Positions 35,608-44,850 are shown, numbered from the stretch's first letter. The stretch is 64,000 bases of DNA from Bacillus wiedmannii (GCF_001583695.1 NZ_LOBC01000072.1:153202-217201), one strand, 5' to 3'. Made by a program: numbers and translations. The notes: generated from the letters alone by a model not told the origin.

Positions 35608-37146
35608 TTAATGATTAATACTAGCTGTTGGGTATAATGTTGTTCCTCCAATTGAAACTTTTATTTCATTTGTTAATGGAACATTTTGTTCATTAATAAT
35701 TGTTCTCCACCATTCCCATGCAAGACCTGTACATTCTCTTGCTACGACCTTTATATTTTTTGAATTTGGTGGAAGAGGGATAACTGTAGAGTAATGAGCC
35801 GTTTTGTCTTTTCCGCTACCATCCCATGTTTTATGTGTTAGTACTTCGTTACCCTTTTGGTCAAATGTAAATTCATCCCAAGATACATCAAATTGAGCAA
35901 CGTAAGCACCGTAATGATCAAGTGTCATTTTAGCACTTGAATATTCTGTAGTTGTCGTCTCAATATAATCTGTATTGTTATGAACAGCAGCAGTTGCATT
36001 ATCTTTTAAGAAAGTACTTGTATATGAAATTGGGTATGCTGGATTTTTAAGACTTAATTCAGCATTATCTTTAATGATATTTCGGATTTCATTGAAATCT
36101 TTAGTAACAACCTTGTTATGCTCTTTCGCATCTCCGCCTAATACTACAGCAGTAAAGGTACTTTCTTCAAAAATATCTTTGTACTGTCCACTCGTTTCGA
36201 CGCTGTTATTCTTAAGTAGGGCTTTAAATGCAGCTTGTACATCTTTGCTCTTAGATGTTGTTTCTAATTTTACATAAACAGTTCTACCATAAGCTACATT
36301 TGAGACCATAACAGGTGGAGCCGAATTACTTACACCTTTACGAGTTAACTCACCAAAAGTAACACTATTATCAAAAAGATCGGATGGATTGTTAGGTAGT
36401 TCAGCACTTACGGTATAAAATATTTGCTTATATGCCGCTACCATCACTTTTTTCTCTCCATTTGCAACCGCATTAAAATCAATGTTTAGACTGTTATCAA
36501 GATATTTAGCGTTAACGTTAAGAGCACTTGCGATTTGTGATTTACTATAAACCATAGATTCCGTATACTGCATTCTTGCAGGTAACGTATGTGTTTTAGA
36601 ATACTTTTCATTCCAAGTAGATACTAAATCGTCTACTGCTCCAGCTACATTACCATATGTCGGATTTTGGACAGTAATTGTATTTTCTTTTCTCATGCCA
36701 GGTAAGTCTATACTAATATTCAAGGGCTTTCTCTTCGCCACTAATAAACTAGGTTGATTGTCTGCAAAAGCTTTATTTGCAAGTTGTACCGCTCCTGGAT
36801 ACGTGCGATTCACTACAGAATCAATAATTGAAATATCGACTGGTGACGTTGTAAGTGATTTTTTCTCGCGTTCCACTACTACAAATTTACCATTTGAATT
36901 GATACTTTCTTTCGGAACAAAACTCTCTACTTTATCACCATTTACAGCTAAAACCTCTTGATTATTATATTTAAGATTTGCTATACCAGTATCAATGCCA
37001 CTAGCATTTTTGGTTACATCAGTTGCATTACTGGCTTGTGTTTCTGCGAAGGAAATAGATGAATAATTAATAGTGCATAGACTAACTAATAAACATGCAA
37101 GGAACTTTCTTCTTTTAGTGTTTTTCTTAATATTCAGAAAAATCAC
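35608..37146 (-). CDS. alo: Cholesterol-dependent cytolysin (anthrolysin O / cereolysin O)
   Basis: This 512-residue secreted toxin has a signal peptide (residues 1-34) and ends in the CDC undecapeptide [11 protein letters not shown] (471-481), whose loop recognises cholesterol-rich membranes. The single conserved Cys is in that loop. The body (domains 1-3) matches anthrolysin O almost residue for residue. Secreted monomers bind cholesterol, oligomerise and open large pores in host cells. The frame starts with GTG 37146; GGGGTG lies close by and the exact start is uncertain. A perfect PlcR box and sigma-A promoter lie at 37340-37394, and the predicted transcript first crosses a small amphipathic-peptide gene. 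Confidence 0.97.
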   Translation of the reverse strand: MIFLNIKKNTKRRKFLACLLVSLCTINYSSISFAETQASNATDVTKNASGIDTGIANLKYNNQEVLAVNGDKVESFVPKESINSNGKFVVVEREKKSLTTSPVDISIIDSVVNRTYPGAVQLANKAFADNQPSLLVAKRKPLNISIDLPGMRKENTITVQNPTYGNVAGAVDDLVSTWNEKYSKTHTLPARMQYTESMVYSKSQIASALNVNAKYLDNSLNIDFNAVANGEKKVMVAAYKQIFYTVSAELPNNPSDLFDNSVTFGELTRKGVSNSAPPVMVSNVAYGRTVYVKLETTSKSKDVQAAFKALLKNNSVETSGQYKDIFEESTFTAVVLGGDAKEHNKVVTKDFNEIRNIIKDNAELSLKNPAYPISYTSTFLKDNATAAVHNNTDYIETTTTEYSSAKMTLDHYGAYVAQFDVSWDEFTFDQKGNEVLTHKTWDGSGKDKTAHYSTVIPLPPNSKNIKVVARECTGLAWEWWRTIINEQNVPLTNEIKVSIGGTTLYPTASINH

Positions 37147-37169
37147 CCCGTTCTTTTTTTAGTAAGATA

Positions 37170-37184
37170 TGATAATGATTGATA
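37170..37184. promoter_or_regulatory. Fur-like sequence between peptide and cytolysin genes
   Basis: TGATAATGATTGATA matches TGATAATNATTATCA in its first eleven positions and then drifts. It could be a weak Fur site that ties cytolysin expression to iron, or chance AT-rich sequence. Confidence 0.25.
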
Positions 37185-37205
37185 AATGATAGCTAACTAA
37201 TACAC

Positions 37206-37286
37206 TTACATAAATGCTTTTAAAAGTTCTTGAATTAACGGGATTACGCCACCTACAAATTTTAAAACTGCCATTGCGATGTCCAT
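37206..37286 (-). CDS. PSM-like amphipathic small peptide (26 residues)
   Basis: An ATG at 37286 is placed seven bases after a perfect AAGGAGGAA (37292-37300) and opens a 26-codon frame that starts MDIAMAVLK, continues FVGGVIPLIQE and ends LLKAFM before TAA at 37206. The peptide is almost all hydrophobic with spaced D2, K9, E20 and K23, has no signal peptide or Cys, and looks like phenol-soluble modulins (short N-formylated cytolytic helices) or leaderless bacteriocins. It is the first gene of the predicted PlcR transcript, 59 bp ahead of the cytolysin start. It could instead be a regulatory upstream frame. Function is inferred only. Confidence 0.7.
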   Translation of the reverse strand: MDIAMAVLKFVGGVIPLIQELLKAFM

Positions 37287-37339
37287 ATTATTTCCTCCTT
37301 TTTTATTGCTACGAAAATATGATTTATCTTTATGCCCTC

Positions 37340-37368
37340 ATTATAGTGACCCCTTACACTTTTATCAA
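37340..37368 (-). promoter_or_regulatory. Sigma-A promoter of the peptide-cytolysin transcript
   Basis: TTGATA (37363-37368) and TATAAT (37340-37345) on the minus strand, 17 bp apart. Transcription would begin near 37333 and include the peptide at 37286 before alo. Confidence 0.8.
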
Positions 37369-37378
37369 TACACTCTGA

Positions 37379-37394
37379 TATGCAATATTACATA
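37379..37394. promoter_or_regulatory. PlcR box
   Basis: TATGCAATATTACATA matches TATGNAN4TNCATA exactly. PlcR with its PapR peptide would activate the promoter at 37340-37368, whose -35 box begins 10 bp downstream of the box. Confidence 0.93.
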
Positions 37395-37492
37395 CAAAAA
37401 AACAAGCTGAATTCTTATAAAAAGTTATACAGAGATAAATTTTTCGTTTGGTAGATACTTGAAAAGGTGAATCATTCCTTTGCATTTTATGA

Positions 37493-37585
37493 GTAATTTA
37501 CAAGTATATTGTTGGAAGTGTCGCAGGACCGGAAGTAATGAAATACCTGTGGGACAGAGCTATCATCGGCAATCGCAAAAAAAGC
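37493..37585 (+). pseudogene. Possible short gene remnant
   Basis: One frame reads a protein-like string with IVGSVAGPEVMKYLWDRAI and then NRKK, running into a terminator. It is preceded by an in-frame stop and has no start. It could be the degraded C-terminus of a small gene. Weak. Confidence 0.2.
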
Positions 37586-37619
37586 TGCTGCCTATAAAAT
37601 ATAGACAGCAGCTTTTTTT
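37577..37619 (-). terminator. Terminator of fat operon
   Basis: AAAAAAAGCTGCTG/CAGCAGCTTTTTTT hairpin, bidirectional in form. Confidence 0.9.
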
Positions 37620-37636
37620 GCATACTCATTTTGTAA

Positions 37637-38389
37637 CTAATAAACAGCAATTGGCCCATAAGGACCCTTGATAATTTCTATTTTTGTTTCAAAAATATCT
37701 GTCAAAAGTGTTGGGTCCATAACCTCTTCTACTGTTCCAAAAGCAGCAATTTGCCCGTCTTTCATAGCACAAATTTTATCAGAGTATTTAGCTGCAAAAT
37801 TTATGTCATGCATAACAGTCAAAATTGTTCTTCCGAATTCATTAGCTGCACGTCTCAAATGCTCCATCATTTGAACAGAGCGCGCAACATCAAGGTTGTT
37901 CAGAGGCTCGTCCAACAGTACATATTCAGTCTCTTGGCACAATACCATCGCTACATATGCCCTTTGTCTTTGACCACCAGAAAGCTCATCTAAATATCTA
38001 TTCTCTAAATTAGTTAAATCTAAGAAATCGATATATTTAGAAATGATAACCTCATCTTCTTTAGTTAATCTTCCCTTTGAATAAGGAAAGCGCCCAAATC
38101 CAACTAGTTGTCTAATAGTAAGCCTCGTTACAAAATGATTTTCTTGTCGCAATATAGTCAATACTTTTGCTAAGTCTTTTGATTTGGATCCAGAAACATC
38201 CATATTGGCTACCTGAATTTGACCTTCATCCATATCTAAGAGTCTTCCAATCATCAAAAGTGTCGTTGACTTTCCAGCGCCATTTGGTCCAATTAAAGAA
38301 GTAAAGCCTGCTTTTGGTATTTCAATATCCAAAGGTCCTATTTTCACCTTATCAGTATAGAACTTTTTAACGTTATCAATTTTTATCAT
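37637..38389 (-). CDS. fatE: Siderophore ABC transporter ATPase (petrobactin type)
   Basis: This 250-residue ATPase has Walker A GPNGAGKST (33-41), the Q-loop region, the signature LSGGQRQRAYVAM (about 137-149), Walker B YVLLDEPLNNLD (about 158-169) and the switch His in VMHDINFA. It powers uptake of a ferric siderophore through the two permeases encoded upstream, and resembles B. subtilis YclP of the petrobactin system. The ATG overlaps the end of the preceding permease by four bases, so the genes are translationally coupled. It is the last gene of a Fur-controlled operon. Confidence 0.9.
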   Translation of the reverse strand: MIKIDNVKKFYTDKVKIGPLDIEIPKAGFTSLIGPNGAGKSTTLLMIGRLLDMDEGQIQVANMDVSGSKSKDLAKVLTILRQENHFVTRLTIRQLVGFGRFPYSKGRLTKEDEVIISKYIDFLDLTNLENRYLDELSGGQRQRAYVAMVLCQETEYVLLDEPLNNLDVARSVQMMEHLRRAANEFGRTILTVMHDINFAAKYSDKICAMKDGQIAAFGTVEEVMDPTLLTDIFETKIEIIKGPYGPIAVY

Positions 38390-39450
38390 AAAGCCCTCTT
38401 CCTTAAAACTATAGTTAAGAATATGATTCCACCAAATAATTCAATAATAACTGAAACTACACCTTGAGCATGGAATACATGATACATTAAAAAGTATGCA
38501 CTCGTCATTATTAAAAATCCTATAGCAAAAGCCATTGGAAAAATATATCTATGATCATAAGTTGACGCCGCCTGATAACTCAAAGTCGCTACTAAAAAGC
38601 CGTAGAAAGTAAGTGGCCCAATTAGAGCTGTTGAAATGGACATCAAAATAGCAACTAATACAAGCGTATAAATTACACTAGGTTGATATTTAACCCCAAA
38701 GGAAGTAGCAACATCCTTTCCTAGTGATAAAATATTCAACTTCTTAGAATGAGCAAAAATTAATACCGCTACAATTATAATCATAGGAATTACAACAGGA
38801 AAATATGCAGGATCTGCATGATTAACAGAACCAAATAATTTCGCTTGTAAAATATCAAACTCTGAAGGCGCAAGTAGCTTTCTCATAAAAGTTGATACAG
38901 AATTCAGTCCAGTACCAATAATAATCCCAACTAAAAGCATAAGTTGTAAATTCCCGTATTTACCGGAAAGTAACCATCCATAAAGTATCAAACTCATCAA
39001 GACCATAGCAACAACTTGGAATAAAAATGATCCAATTCCATTAAAGTTTATTAATGCACTAGCACCAAAGAAAAATATTGTACTCGTATGAATTGCTGAA
39101 TAAAGTGATTCGAAACCTAAAAGCGAAGGAGTAATAATCTTATTGTTCGTAATAGATTGGAAAGCAACTGTCGACAAGCTATGGCAAACTGCAGCAATAA
39201 TCATCGCAACAATAGCTATTATCCTTCTCTTAACAACTGGGATAAAAGAAGGTGAATCTATCGGAACTGGATTGTTATAAACTAAAAGTCCATATGAAGA
39301 AAGGAGACCTAAAGCAATCAATGTTATCAGTACAATCCAATAACGTCTTGCTTCCTTCTTAGAACGAAAAGCACTAGCTGATCTACTTTCATTATGAAGG
39401 CTAGAATCGATTTCGACATTTTCTTTATTTTTATAGTCTAATGTGATCAT
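38386..39450 (-). CDS. fatD: Siderophore ABC transporter permease 2
   Basis: This 354-residue FecCD-family permease starts with a hydrophilic stretch of about 30 residues before the first helix, then about nine to ten helices. The family signature GKYGNLQLMLLVGIIIGTGLNSV and the ATPase-contacting loop LNILSLGKDVATSFGVKY are present. It forms the channel with the neighbouring permease. Assignment to petrobactin uptake rests on operon similarity to fatBCDE/yclNOPQ. The ATG overlaps the previous stop by four bases. Confidence 0.88.
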   Translation of the reverse strand: MITLDYKNKENVEIDSSLHNESRSASAFRSKKEARRYWIVLITLIALGLLSSYGLLVYNNPVPIDSPSFIPVVKRRIIAIVAMIIAAVCHSLSTVAFQSITNNKIITPSLLGFESLYSAIHTSTIFFFGASALINFNGIGSFLFQVVAMVLMSLILYGWLLSGKYGNLQLMLLVGIIIGTGLNSVSTFMRKLLAPSEFDILQAKLFGSVNHADPAYFPVVIPMIIIVAVLIFAHSKKLNILSLGKDVATSFGVKYQPSVIYTLVLVAILMSISTALIGPLTFYGFLVATLSYQAASTYDHRYIFPMAFAIGFLIMTSAYFLMYHVFHAQGVVSVIIELFGGIIFLTIVLRKRAL

Positions 39451-40463
39451 CGTAGCCTCCTTGGTTTTCTTTTTCTCAATAAAATAGTAATAAACACGAC
39501 TGCTCCCACTGATGCAAGTATTAAAGAAACAGGTAATTCAAAAGGCTTTATAATTGTTCGAGAAATGATGTCACAGGCAGTGATTGTCCCCATTCCGATT
39601 ACACACACCCAAGGTAAATTACTCCTAAGATCATCCCCTCTAAACATGGAAACAATGTTTGGAACAATTAACCCCAAGAAAGGTAAGTTTCCAATAACAG
39701 CTGCAACAATTCCAACTGCAACAGAGATAAGGCCCGTCCCAAAAAGAACAATTCTATTGTAATTAACGCCAAGGCTTGTTGCGACATCTTCTCCTAGTCC
39801 AGCTAAAGTCAATCTATTAGCATACATAAAAATAAGCAAAGTAACGATAACAATTAGCCATAAATATTCATATCTTCCCACCTGAATGTTAGCAAATGAA
39901 CCTACAAACCAAGTTTCAATACTTTGCGTCATTTGAAAAAGGAGTCCCAAAAAAGTAGACACTGCAGAAATAACTGCTCCAAGCATCAATCCAATAATAG
40001 GGACAATTAAAGACGAACGAAGTTTAACTCTTCTTAAAAACAGAAAGAAAATCATAGTTCCTATAAAAGAAAAAATGATTGCACCAGTCATTCTTTGAAC
40101 TAAAGTCGGGGCAGGAAATAATAAATAGACAAAAAGCAGGCCTAAGCCTGACCATTCAATCGTCCCCGTTGTAGTAGGTTCAACAAAACGATTCTGTGTA
40201 ATTAATTGCATTACGAGCCCTGCCATCGCCATTGCAGCTCCAGTAAGCATTAATGCAACTGTTCTCGGAACACGAGTGATGAAAAACATCTCCATTCCGT
40301 CCTCTTGTCCACGTATATCATAAACTCCAGTAAACAGTGATATAATCCCTAAAATTATAACAACTATAATCGCTATTATAAAAGGTTTTGTCCATATTTT
40401 ATTGTGATTATAAAACTGGGGTTGAGAAATATTCTCAACCCTAGAAATCATATTTTTTGACAC
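39447..40463 (-). CDS. fatC: Siderophore ABC transporter permease 1
   Basis: This 338-residue FecCD permease has RTVALMLTGAAMAMAGLVMQLITQN in helix 2, GTIEWSGLG, and the coupling loop LTLAGLGEDVATSLGVNY. The start is GTG 40463, nine bases after AAGGAG. It follows fatB by 19 bp and overlaps the next permease. Together the two permeases make the heterodimeric channel for the ferric siderophore delivered by the lipoprotein. Confidence 0.88.
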   Translation of the reverse strand: MSKNMISRVENISQPQFYNHNKIWTKPFIIAIIVVIILGIISLFTGVYDIRGQEDGMEMFFITRVPRTVALMLTGAAMAMAGLVMQLITQNRFVEPTTTGTIEWSGLGLLFVYLLFPAPTLVQRMTGAIIFSFIGTMIFFLFLRRVKLRSSLIVPIIGLMLGAVISAVSTFLGLLFQMTQSIETWFVGSFANIQVGRYEYLWLIVIVTLLIFMYANRLTLAGLGEDVATSLGVNYNRIVLFGTGLISVAVGIVAAVIGNLPFLGLIVPNIVSMFRGDDLRSNLPWVCVIGMGTITACDIISRTIIKPFELPVSLILASVGAVVFITILLRKRKPRRLR

Positions 40464-40482
40464 TGTTTCGTACTCCTTTACA

Positions 40483-41496
40483 CTACTTAGCTAAAGTTTT
40501 TGCGATATTTCCAAATAACTCTATATAAGTCTCAATTGATTCATTTGTGTAAGTATCTGCTGGTGCATAAATAACTTGTTTTTTAGAAACAGCAGTTGTG
40601 TTTTGAAGAGCAGGTGATTTAGAAATAACATCTTGAGCAGGAGCTGAAGTAGCAGCATCAGATGTTGCAGCATCACGATCTAATACGAAAAGCCAATCAG
40701 GATTTGTTTGTGCAATAGCTTCAACAGAAACGTCATCACCTTTATGACCTGCAGTAGAATTAGACACTTCTAGTGCTGGAGTCCAACCGAAAATTTCATA
40801 CATTGGTCCCCAAACGCGACCAGAGTGAGGCGCAGCAAAACCAATATTCCCACCAGTAACGATAACACTCATAACTTTATCTTTTCCGTTATAAGCAGAT
40901 TTTGCATTTTCAATAGATTTATCAAAATCAGCTACTAATTTTTTAGCCTCTTTATCTTTATCAAAGATTTTTCCTAAAGAAATTGTAGAATCTTTAAGTC
41001 CTTTTACTAAGTTTTCTCCAGGCTTAGTAGCTTTCTCAGAAACATCAACATTAAGATCAATAACAGCTGCATTTGGCACTAATTTTTTGATCTCTTCGTA
41101 ATGACCAGCAAATCTTTGACCAACGATTACAAGTTCAGGGTTTGCTGCTGCAATAATTTCAAGATTTGGTTCGCGGTGATTCCCGATATTTTGAACTTTT
41201 TCATCCTTTTTATATGCTGAATCTGCAGGCATGATATCCTTTGGAGCAGCCGCTAATTTAATTCCCCAATCAGCTAAAGTTTCGAACGTTCTATTATCTA
41301 AAGCAACTACATTCTTTGGATTTACAGGAACAGTAACCTTTCCATGTGCATCAGTGATTTCAACCGTTTTTGGCTTATCACTACCATTATCTTTAGTAGC
41401 CTTCGAAGTTTCTTTACCTGAATCTGAGCAAGCTACTAACATTAAAGTGAAAATTGCTAGAATACTTACTAATTTTAAAAGCATAGTTTTTTTCAT
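40483..41496 (-). CDS. fatB: Siderophore-binding lipoprotein, petrobactin type (FatB)
   Basis: This 337-residue substrate-binding protein has a lipobox LMLVAC (Cys about 22) and a class III binding-protein fold: VEITDAHGKVTVPVNPKNVVALDNRTFETLADWGI, ANPELVIVGQRFAGHYEEI, TNPDWLFVLDRDAAT. It is highly similar to FatB of the B. cereus group, which binds petrobactin and its precursor dihydroxybenzoate. The start is ATG 41496, seven bases after AAGGAG; the frame extends to 41574 without support. A Fur box lies 90 bp upstream, so it is expressed under iron starvation. Confidence 0.9.
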   Translation of the reverse strand: MKKTMLLKLVSILAIFTLMLVACSDSGKETSKATKDNGSDKPKTVEITDAHGKVTVPVNPKNVVALDNRTFETLADWGIKLAAAPKDIMPADSAYKKDEKVQNIGNHREPNLEIIAAANPELVIVGQRFAGHYEEIKKLVPNAAVIDLNVDVSEKATKPGENLVKGLKDSTISLGKIFDKDKEAKKLVADFDKSIENAKSAYNGKDKVMSVIVTGGNIGFAAPHSGRVWGPMYEIFGWTPALEVSNSTAGHKGDDVSVEAIAQTNPDWLFVLDRDAATSDAATSAPAQDVISKSPALQNTTAVSKKQVIYAPADTYTNESIETYIELFGNIAKTLAK

Positions 41497-41586
41497 ACGT
41501 ATACTCCTTATAATGTAATTTAGTTCGAAAATGATAAAGTCCATAGATTGAATTAGATAGTAACTGCTATTCACCTAAATCAATAT

Positions 41587-41601
41587 TGATAATCATTTTC
41601 A
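41587..41601. promoter_or_regulatory. Fur box of fatB operon
   Basis: TGATAATCATTTTCA differs at one position from the 7-1-7 palindrome TGATAATNATTATCA. It is located upstream of fatB. No other sites stand out in the gap 41602-41852. Confidence 0.85.
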
Positions 41602-41852
41602 TTTAAACATCCTGTTAATTAGTATAGTCATTAATTCTGTGAAAATCTTGTGAATGGTGTGAGTTAATAAAATTAAACATAAATTAGATACAACCTTATC
41701 TAATGCGCACCAGAGTCAGCCCCCACACGTGCTAATCAATAGATTGAGCACCTTATAAACCATGATTTCTACTGCAAAAAAAATGCCCATTTCCTGATAG
41801 CAATCTTCTTTTTATAGTTTCCTTCTTTTCATATTTCACAGAAACTATTTTA

Positions 41853-42530
41853 TCATTCAACCATTGAATAGCCTCTGCCATGTATCGTTTGAATATATCT
41901 GTCTTTCTTCTCGCACTTTAACTTTTTTCTTACATACCCAATATATAAGTCTACTACATTTGGATTTACTACTACGTTATATCCCCAAACTTGATTCAAA
42001 AGCATTTCACGGCTCAATATTGTATTTTTATTCTTAATTAAAAATACAAGTAAATCGTACTCACGCTTCGTAAGCGAGAGATTTTTACCACCTTTTTTTA
42101 CAATATTACTAGATGCATCAACAAAGAGATCTTTAAACTGAAAAAAGTTTGTCTCATTTTGCTGATTATAGTCAGTTCTCCTTAAAATAGCTTGAACCCT
42201 TGCTACTAATTCTTCTTTCACAAATGGTTTTCTAATATAATCATCTGCTCCTGCTTGTAGCCCTGCTATGCAATCCTTACTAGAAATATTGTCGGTCACA
42301 ATAATGATCGGTGTAGTTTTAACAAGTCGTATTTGTCTACAAATTTCTGGCCCCGATATACTTAATGAATCCCAATCCAATATGATAATATCCCAATCTT
42401 GTTCATATACTATATTTAAACCTTCGTTTTCATTGTGAAGTTTTAAAATGAAATAGCCCACTTGCGTTAGACCGCTTACGATTTTCTTCGCAAAAGACCG
42501 TTCATTCTTAATTACTAACACCTGCCTCAC
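41853..42530 (-). CDS. Orphan OmpR/PhoB-family response regulator with altered acidic pocket
   Basis: This 225-residue protein has an N-terminal receiver domain (1-115) and a C-terminal winged helix (about 130-225, with LTKREYDLLVFLIKNKN and VNPNVVDLYIGYVRKKL). The phospho-acceptor Asp52 (ILDWDSL), Thr79 and Lys101 (RKPF) are present. The two acidic Mg2+-binding residues after strand 1 are replaced by Lys8-Asn9 (VIKNE), so normal phosphorylation is doubtful. No histidine kinase is nearby. The closest operon is fatBCDE, so a link to iron or virulence control is possible but unproven. Confidence 0.88.
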   Translation of the reverse strand: MRQVLVIKNERSFAKKIVSGLTQVGYFILKLHNENEGLNIVYEQDWDIIILDWDSLSISGPEICRQIRLVKTTPIIIVTDNISSKDCIAGLQAGADDYIRKPFVKEELVARVQAILRRTDYNQQNETNFFQFKDLFVDASSNIVKKGGKNLSLTKREYDLLVFLIKNKNTILSREMLLNQVWGYNVVVNPNVVDLYIGYVRKKLKCEKKDRYIQTIHGRGYSMVE

Positions 42531-43357
42531 CGATGGTTCACCTCTACTTCAATATAACTTAGTTAGATAAAAAATTATCTCAAAAAAAATAATGTGAGAT
42601 TTATAAATATTAAACTCCTAAAAAAAGCCATTATAACAGCTTATTAGGGGAACTCTATATAATCTTACAATAGATATGGAGACGAATACAAAAGATATGA
42701 AGATTTAAATAAATATTATTTAATCATTAAGGTGCAGCTATAGTATCTACCTGATTATCATCAATAACTATTTCTTCATTTTTTGTTTCAGGGATACTGC
42801 CCCATCCCCATAACGAGATTTTTATCTTCTACAGTTATTTATGAGAGTACAGCCGAGATACGTATAATTTTAAGTATTAGTCTTGCTTTTATTTTATCTA
42901 TTTACAATAAAGTTTCTCTCTTGATCTATATGGGTTAACACGAATCACACAATTAAAAACACTTTGTTTTAAACGTCTTTATTGTAAATTAAACAACTTT
43001 ATTATTTGTATACACCATTACCAGAAAAACTCCCTAAAAAGTAGAAAAACAAATAACCAGTTCCTTAACATACAAGAAATCGATTATTTTGTATCTAAAC
43101 GTACAATTTTCTTTTTTTGATATGATGAGCCCTAATGATATTGCCCAATCCGGTGTAAACTCCTCAATAACAATGGATCTTTTCATATTTCTAATGCACC
43201 TTATGTATTTTACGCTTAAACATAATATTAAAATTAGATGAGTGAAGCCACGTCAAGTGAATAGAATTCACTCTTTAAGAATACATAAAATATATACACA
43301 CAAGTTTAGCCTACTCATTAGTGAACATAGGATTCTATAAATTTTGGAGGGAGAGGT
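42531..43357. other. 827-bp gap without a supported gene
   Basis: AT-rich DNA between the response regulator and the nucleoside hydrolase gene. The only clear feature is a 13-bp perfect inverted repeat, ATTTACAATAAAG (42900-42912) with CTTTATTGTAAAT (42977-42989). The TGATTATCATCA near 42750 is a partial Fur-like palindrome. No open frame with a ribosome site was found. Confidence 0.5.
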
Positions 43358-44308
43358 ATGCCAAAAAAGGTTCTCCTGTTTACAGATTTGGGAATTGATG
43401 ATGCGTTTGCTATACTGTACACCTTTTTTCGTAAAGACATTCAACTTGTAGGAATTGTAGCCGATTATGGAAATGTATCAAGAGAAAATGTAATAAGAAA
43501 TATTAACTATTTGAAGTACATTGCGGGAAGAGAAGAGATACCTGTATTCCTTGGTGCTTCTGTGCCGTTGACAGGTATATTGATTCAGTATTTCCCTGAG
43601 GTACACGGAAAAGTCGGATTAGGTCCTATTATTCCCCCTGAAATTCCATATCCAATTTACCCCTTAAATGATATTTATCAAATTATAGAATCAAATTTAG
43701 AAGATCTTACAATTATCAATTTAGGAAGACTTTCTTCGCTAGCCACGACTTTTGTATTGAATTTAGAAACAATGCGAAACGTAAGAGAATGCATTTGCAT
43801 GGGGGGAGCTTTTTTCTATCCAGGTAACGTAACTGCTGTGGCTGAAGCTAACTTTTACGCAGACCCTTATGCAGCAAATTTAATTCTGCAGCATGCGAAG
43901 AACTTGACAATTATTCCTTTAAATGTGACACAACATGCGATTGTTACACCTGAAATGGTCCAGCAAATTGATACATTTCATCGGAATACACAAGATCTTG
44001 CAGGACTCATCATCAAGCCCATGCTAGACTATTATTATAATTTCTACTCCAAGTCTAATCCTGGTATAAGTGGAAGTCCTATGCATGATTTTGTAACAGT
44101 GTGGTATTTGCTAAATCAAGAGGCTGTTAGCCTTTCAAGAGTACCCATTAAAATAATTCCTGATCAAGGAGAAGGATTCGGTCAAAGCATTGCAGATTTT
44201 CGCTTTGTTGCTAATCCAGGCTATAAAATGCATAATGTAGCTTTTCAGTTTGATTATGAAAGATTCAAAAAGGATATTATGGAGACGTTCTTAAAGAAGA
44301 GAGTATAA
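43358..44308 (+). CDS. Nucleoside hydrolase family protein, diverged copy
   Basis: This 316-residue protein has the inosine/uridine-preferring nucleoside hydrolase fold. The N-terminal Ca2+-site motif, usually DxDPGxDD, reads FTDLGIDD (residues 8-15), with Asp10, Asp14 and Asp15 kept but the first Asp and the Pro lost. The middle has GGAFFYPGNVTAVAEANFYADP and the C-terminal HD pair is in GSPMHDFVTVW. The enzymes cleave ribonucleosides to base and ribose. It is paralogous over its full length to 52138-53088 but lies in gene-poor, repeat-rich DNA. GGAGGGAGAGGT precedes the ATG. Activity is uncertain. Confidence 0.87.
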   Translation: MPKKVLLFTDLGIDDAFAILYTFFRKDIQLVGIVADYGNVSRENVIRNINYLKYIAGREEIPVFLGASVPLTGILIQYFPEVHGKVGLGPIIPPEIPYPIYPLNDIYQIIESNLEDLTIINLGRLSSLATTFVLNLETMRNVRECICMGGAFFYPGNVTAVAEANFYADPYAANLILQHAKNLTIIPLNVTQHAIVTPEMVQQIDTFHRNTQDLAGLIIKPMLDYYYNFYSKSNPGISGSPMHDFVTVWYLLNQEAVSLSRVPIKIIPDQGEGFGQSIADFRFVANPGYKMHNVAFQFDYERFKKDIMETFLKKRV

Positions 44309-44399
44309 CATGCTTTATTAATTTCAGATAATAAGAATCACGCGAATAAAAATTCACTTTACTTAATGTACAGAAATTCGAATTTTTTAGGTTAAAATT

Positions 44400-44850
44400 C
44401 GCCTAGTAGGGCCCCCCCACACATGCCCATCGAACCAAAAAGATTATTTATTAGTTTTGGGGTATTTGCTTTTCCTATCTTGATTGTAATATGGTCCTTA
44501 AAATGTAACAAGAAGCGTAAAATGGCTATTCTACGCTTCTTGTTACATTTTATTTTCGGAAGTATAAGTTTGCCACAAACAAAAAGAACCATAACCTTGC
44601 CAATCCGGCAAAATTATGGTTCCTATCATACAATGTCACTTTACTTATAAGTTGGCCGCAGTTGGAAGCATAAGTTGACCAAAACGGCCATCTTATGCTT
44701 CTTGTTACATACAAAATGTAATTTGAATCATAAGTCCGCCACAATTTGAAACATAATATTTCCATAAAGCTTAGTTTTTATAGAACATTCTTGTTACATT
44801 TGAAGCATAACATTGCCATAAATCTTTTATTAACCTATAAGCTCGCCTCA
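44400..44850. repeat. Decayed hairpin-repeat array
   Basis: A 20-bp perfect inverted repeat has arms AAAATGTAACAAGAAGCGTA (44500-44519) and its complement (44532-44551). Units of the type GAAnCATAAnnTTGCC follow at about 44586, 44664, 44725, 44748 and 44801, several preceded by CTTGTTACAT. The 44586 and 44664 units form hairpins (GAACCATAA/TTATGGTTC, GAAGCATAAG/CTTATGCTTC). Small open frames here are only reflections of the palindromes. From 44850 to 45060 nothing is recognised. Confidence 0.7.

Noticed and set aside
44392-44765. Open frames on both strands with near-identical peptides
   Set aside because: They arise from the perfect inverted repeat at 44500-44551, which reads alike on both strands.
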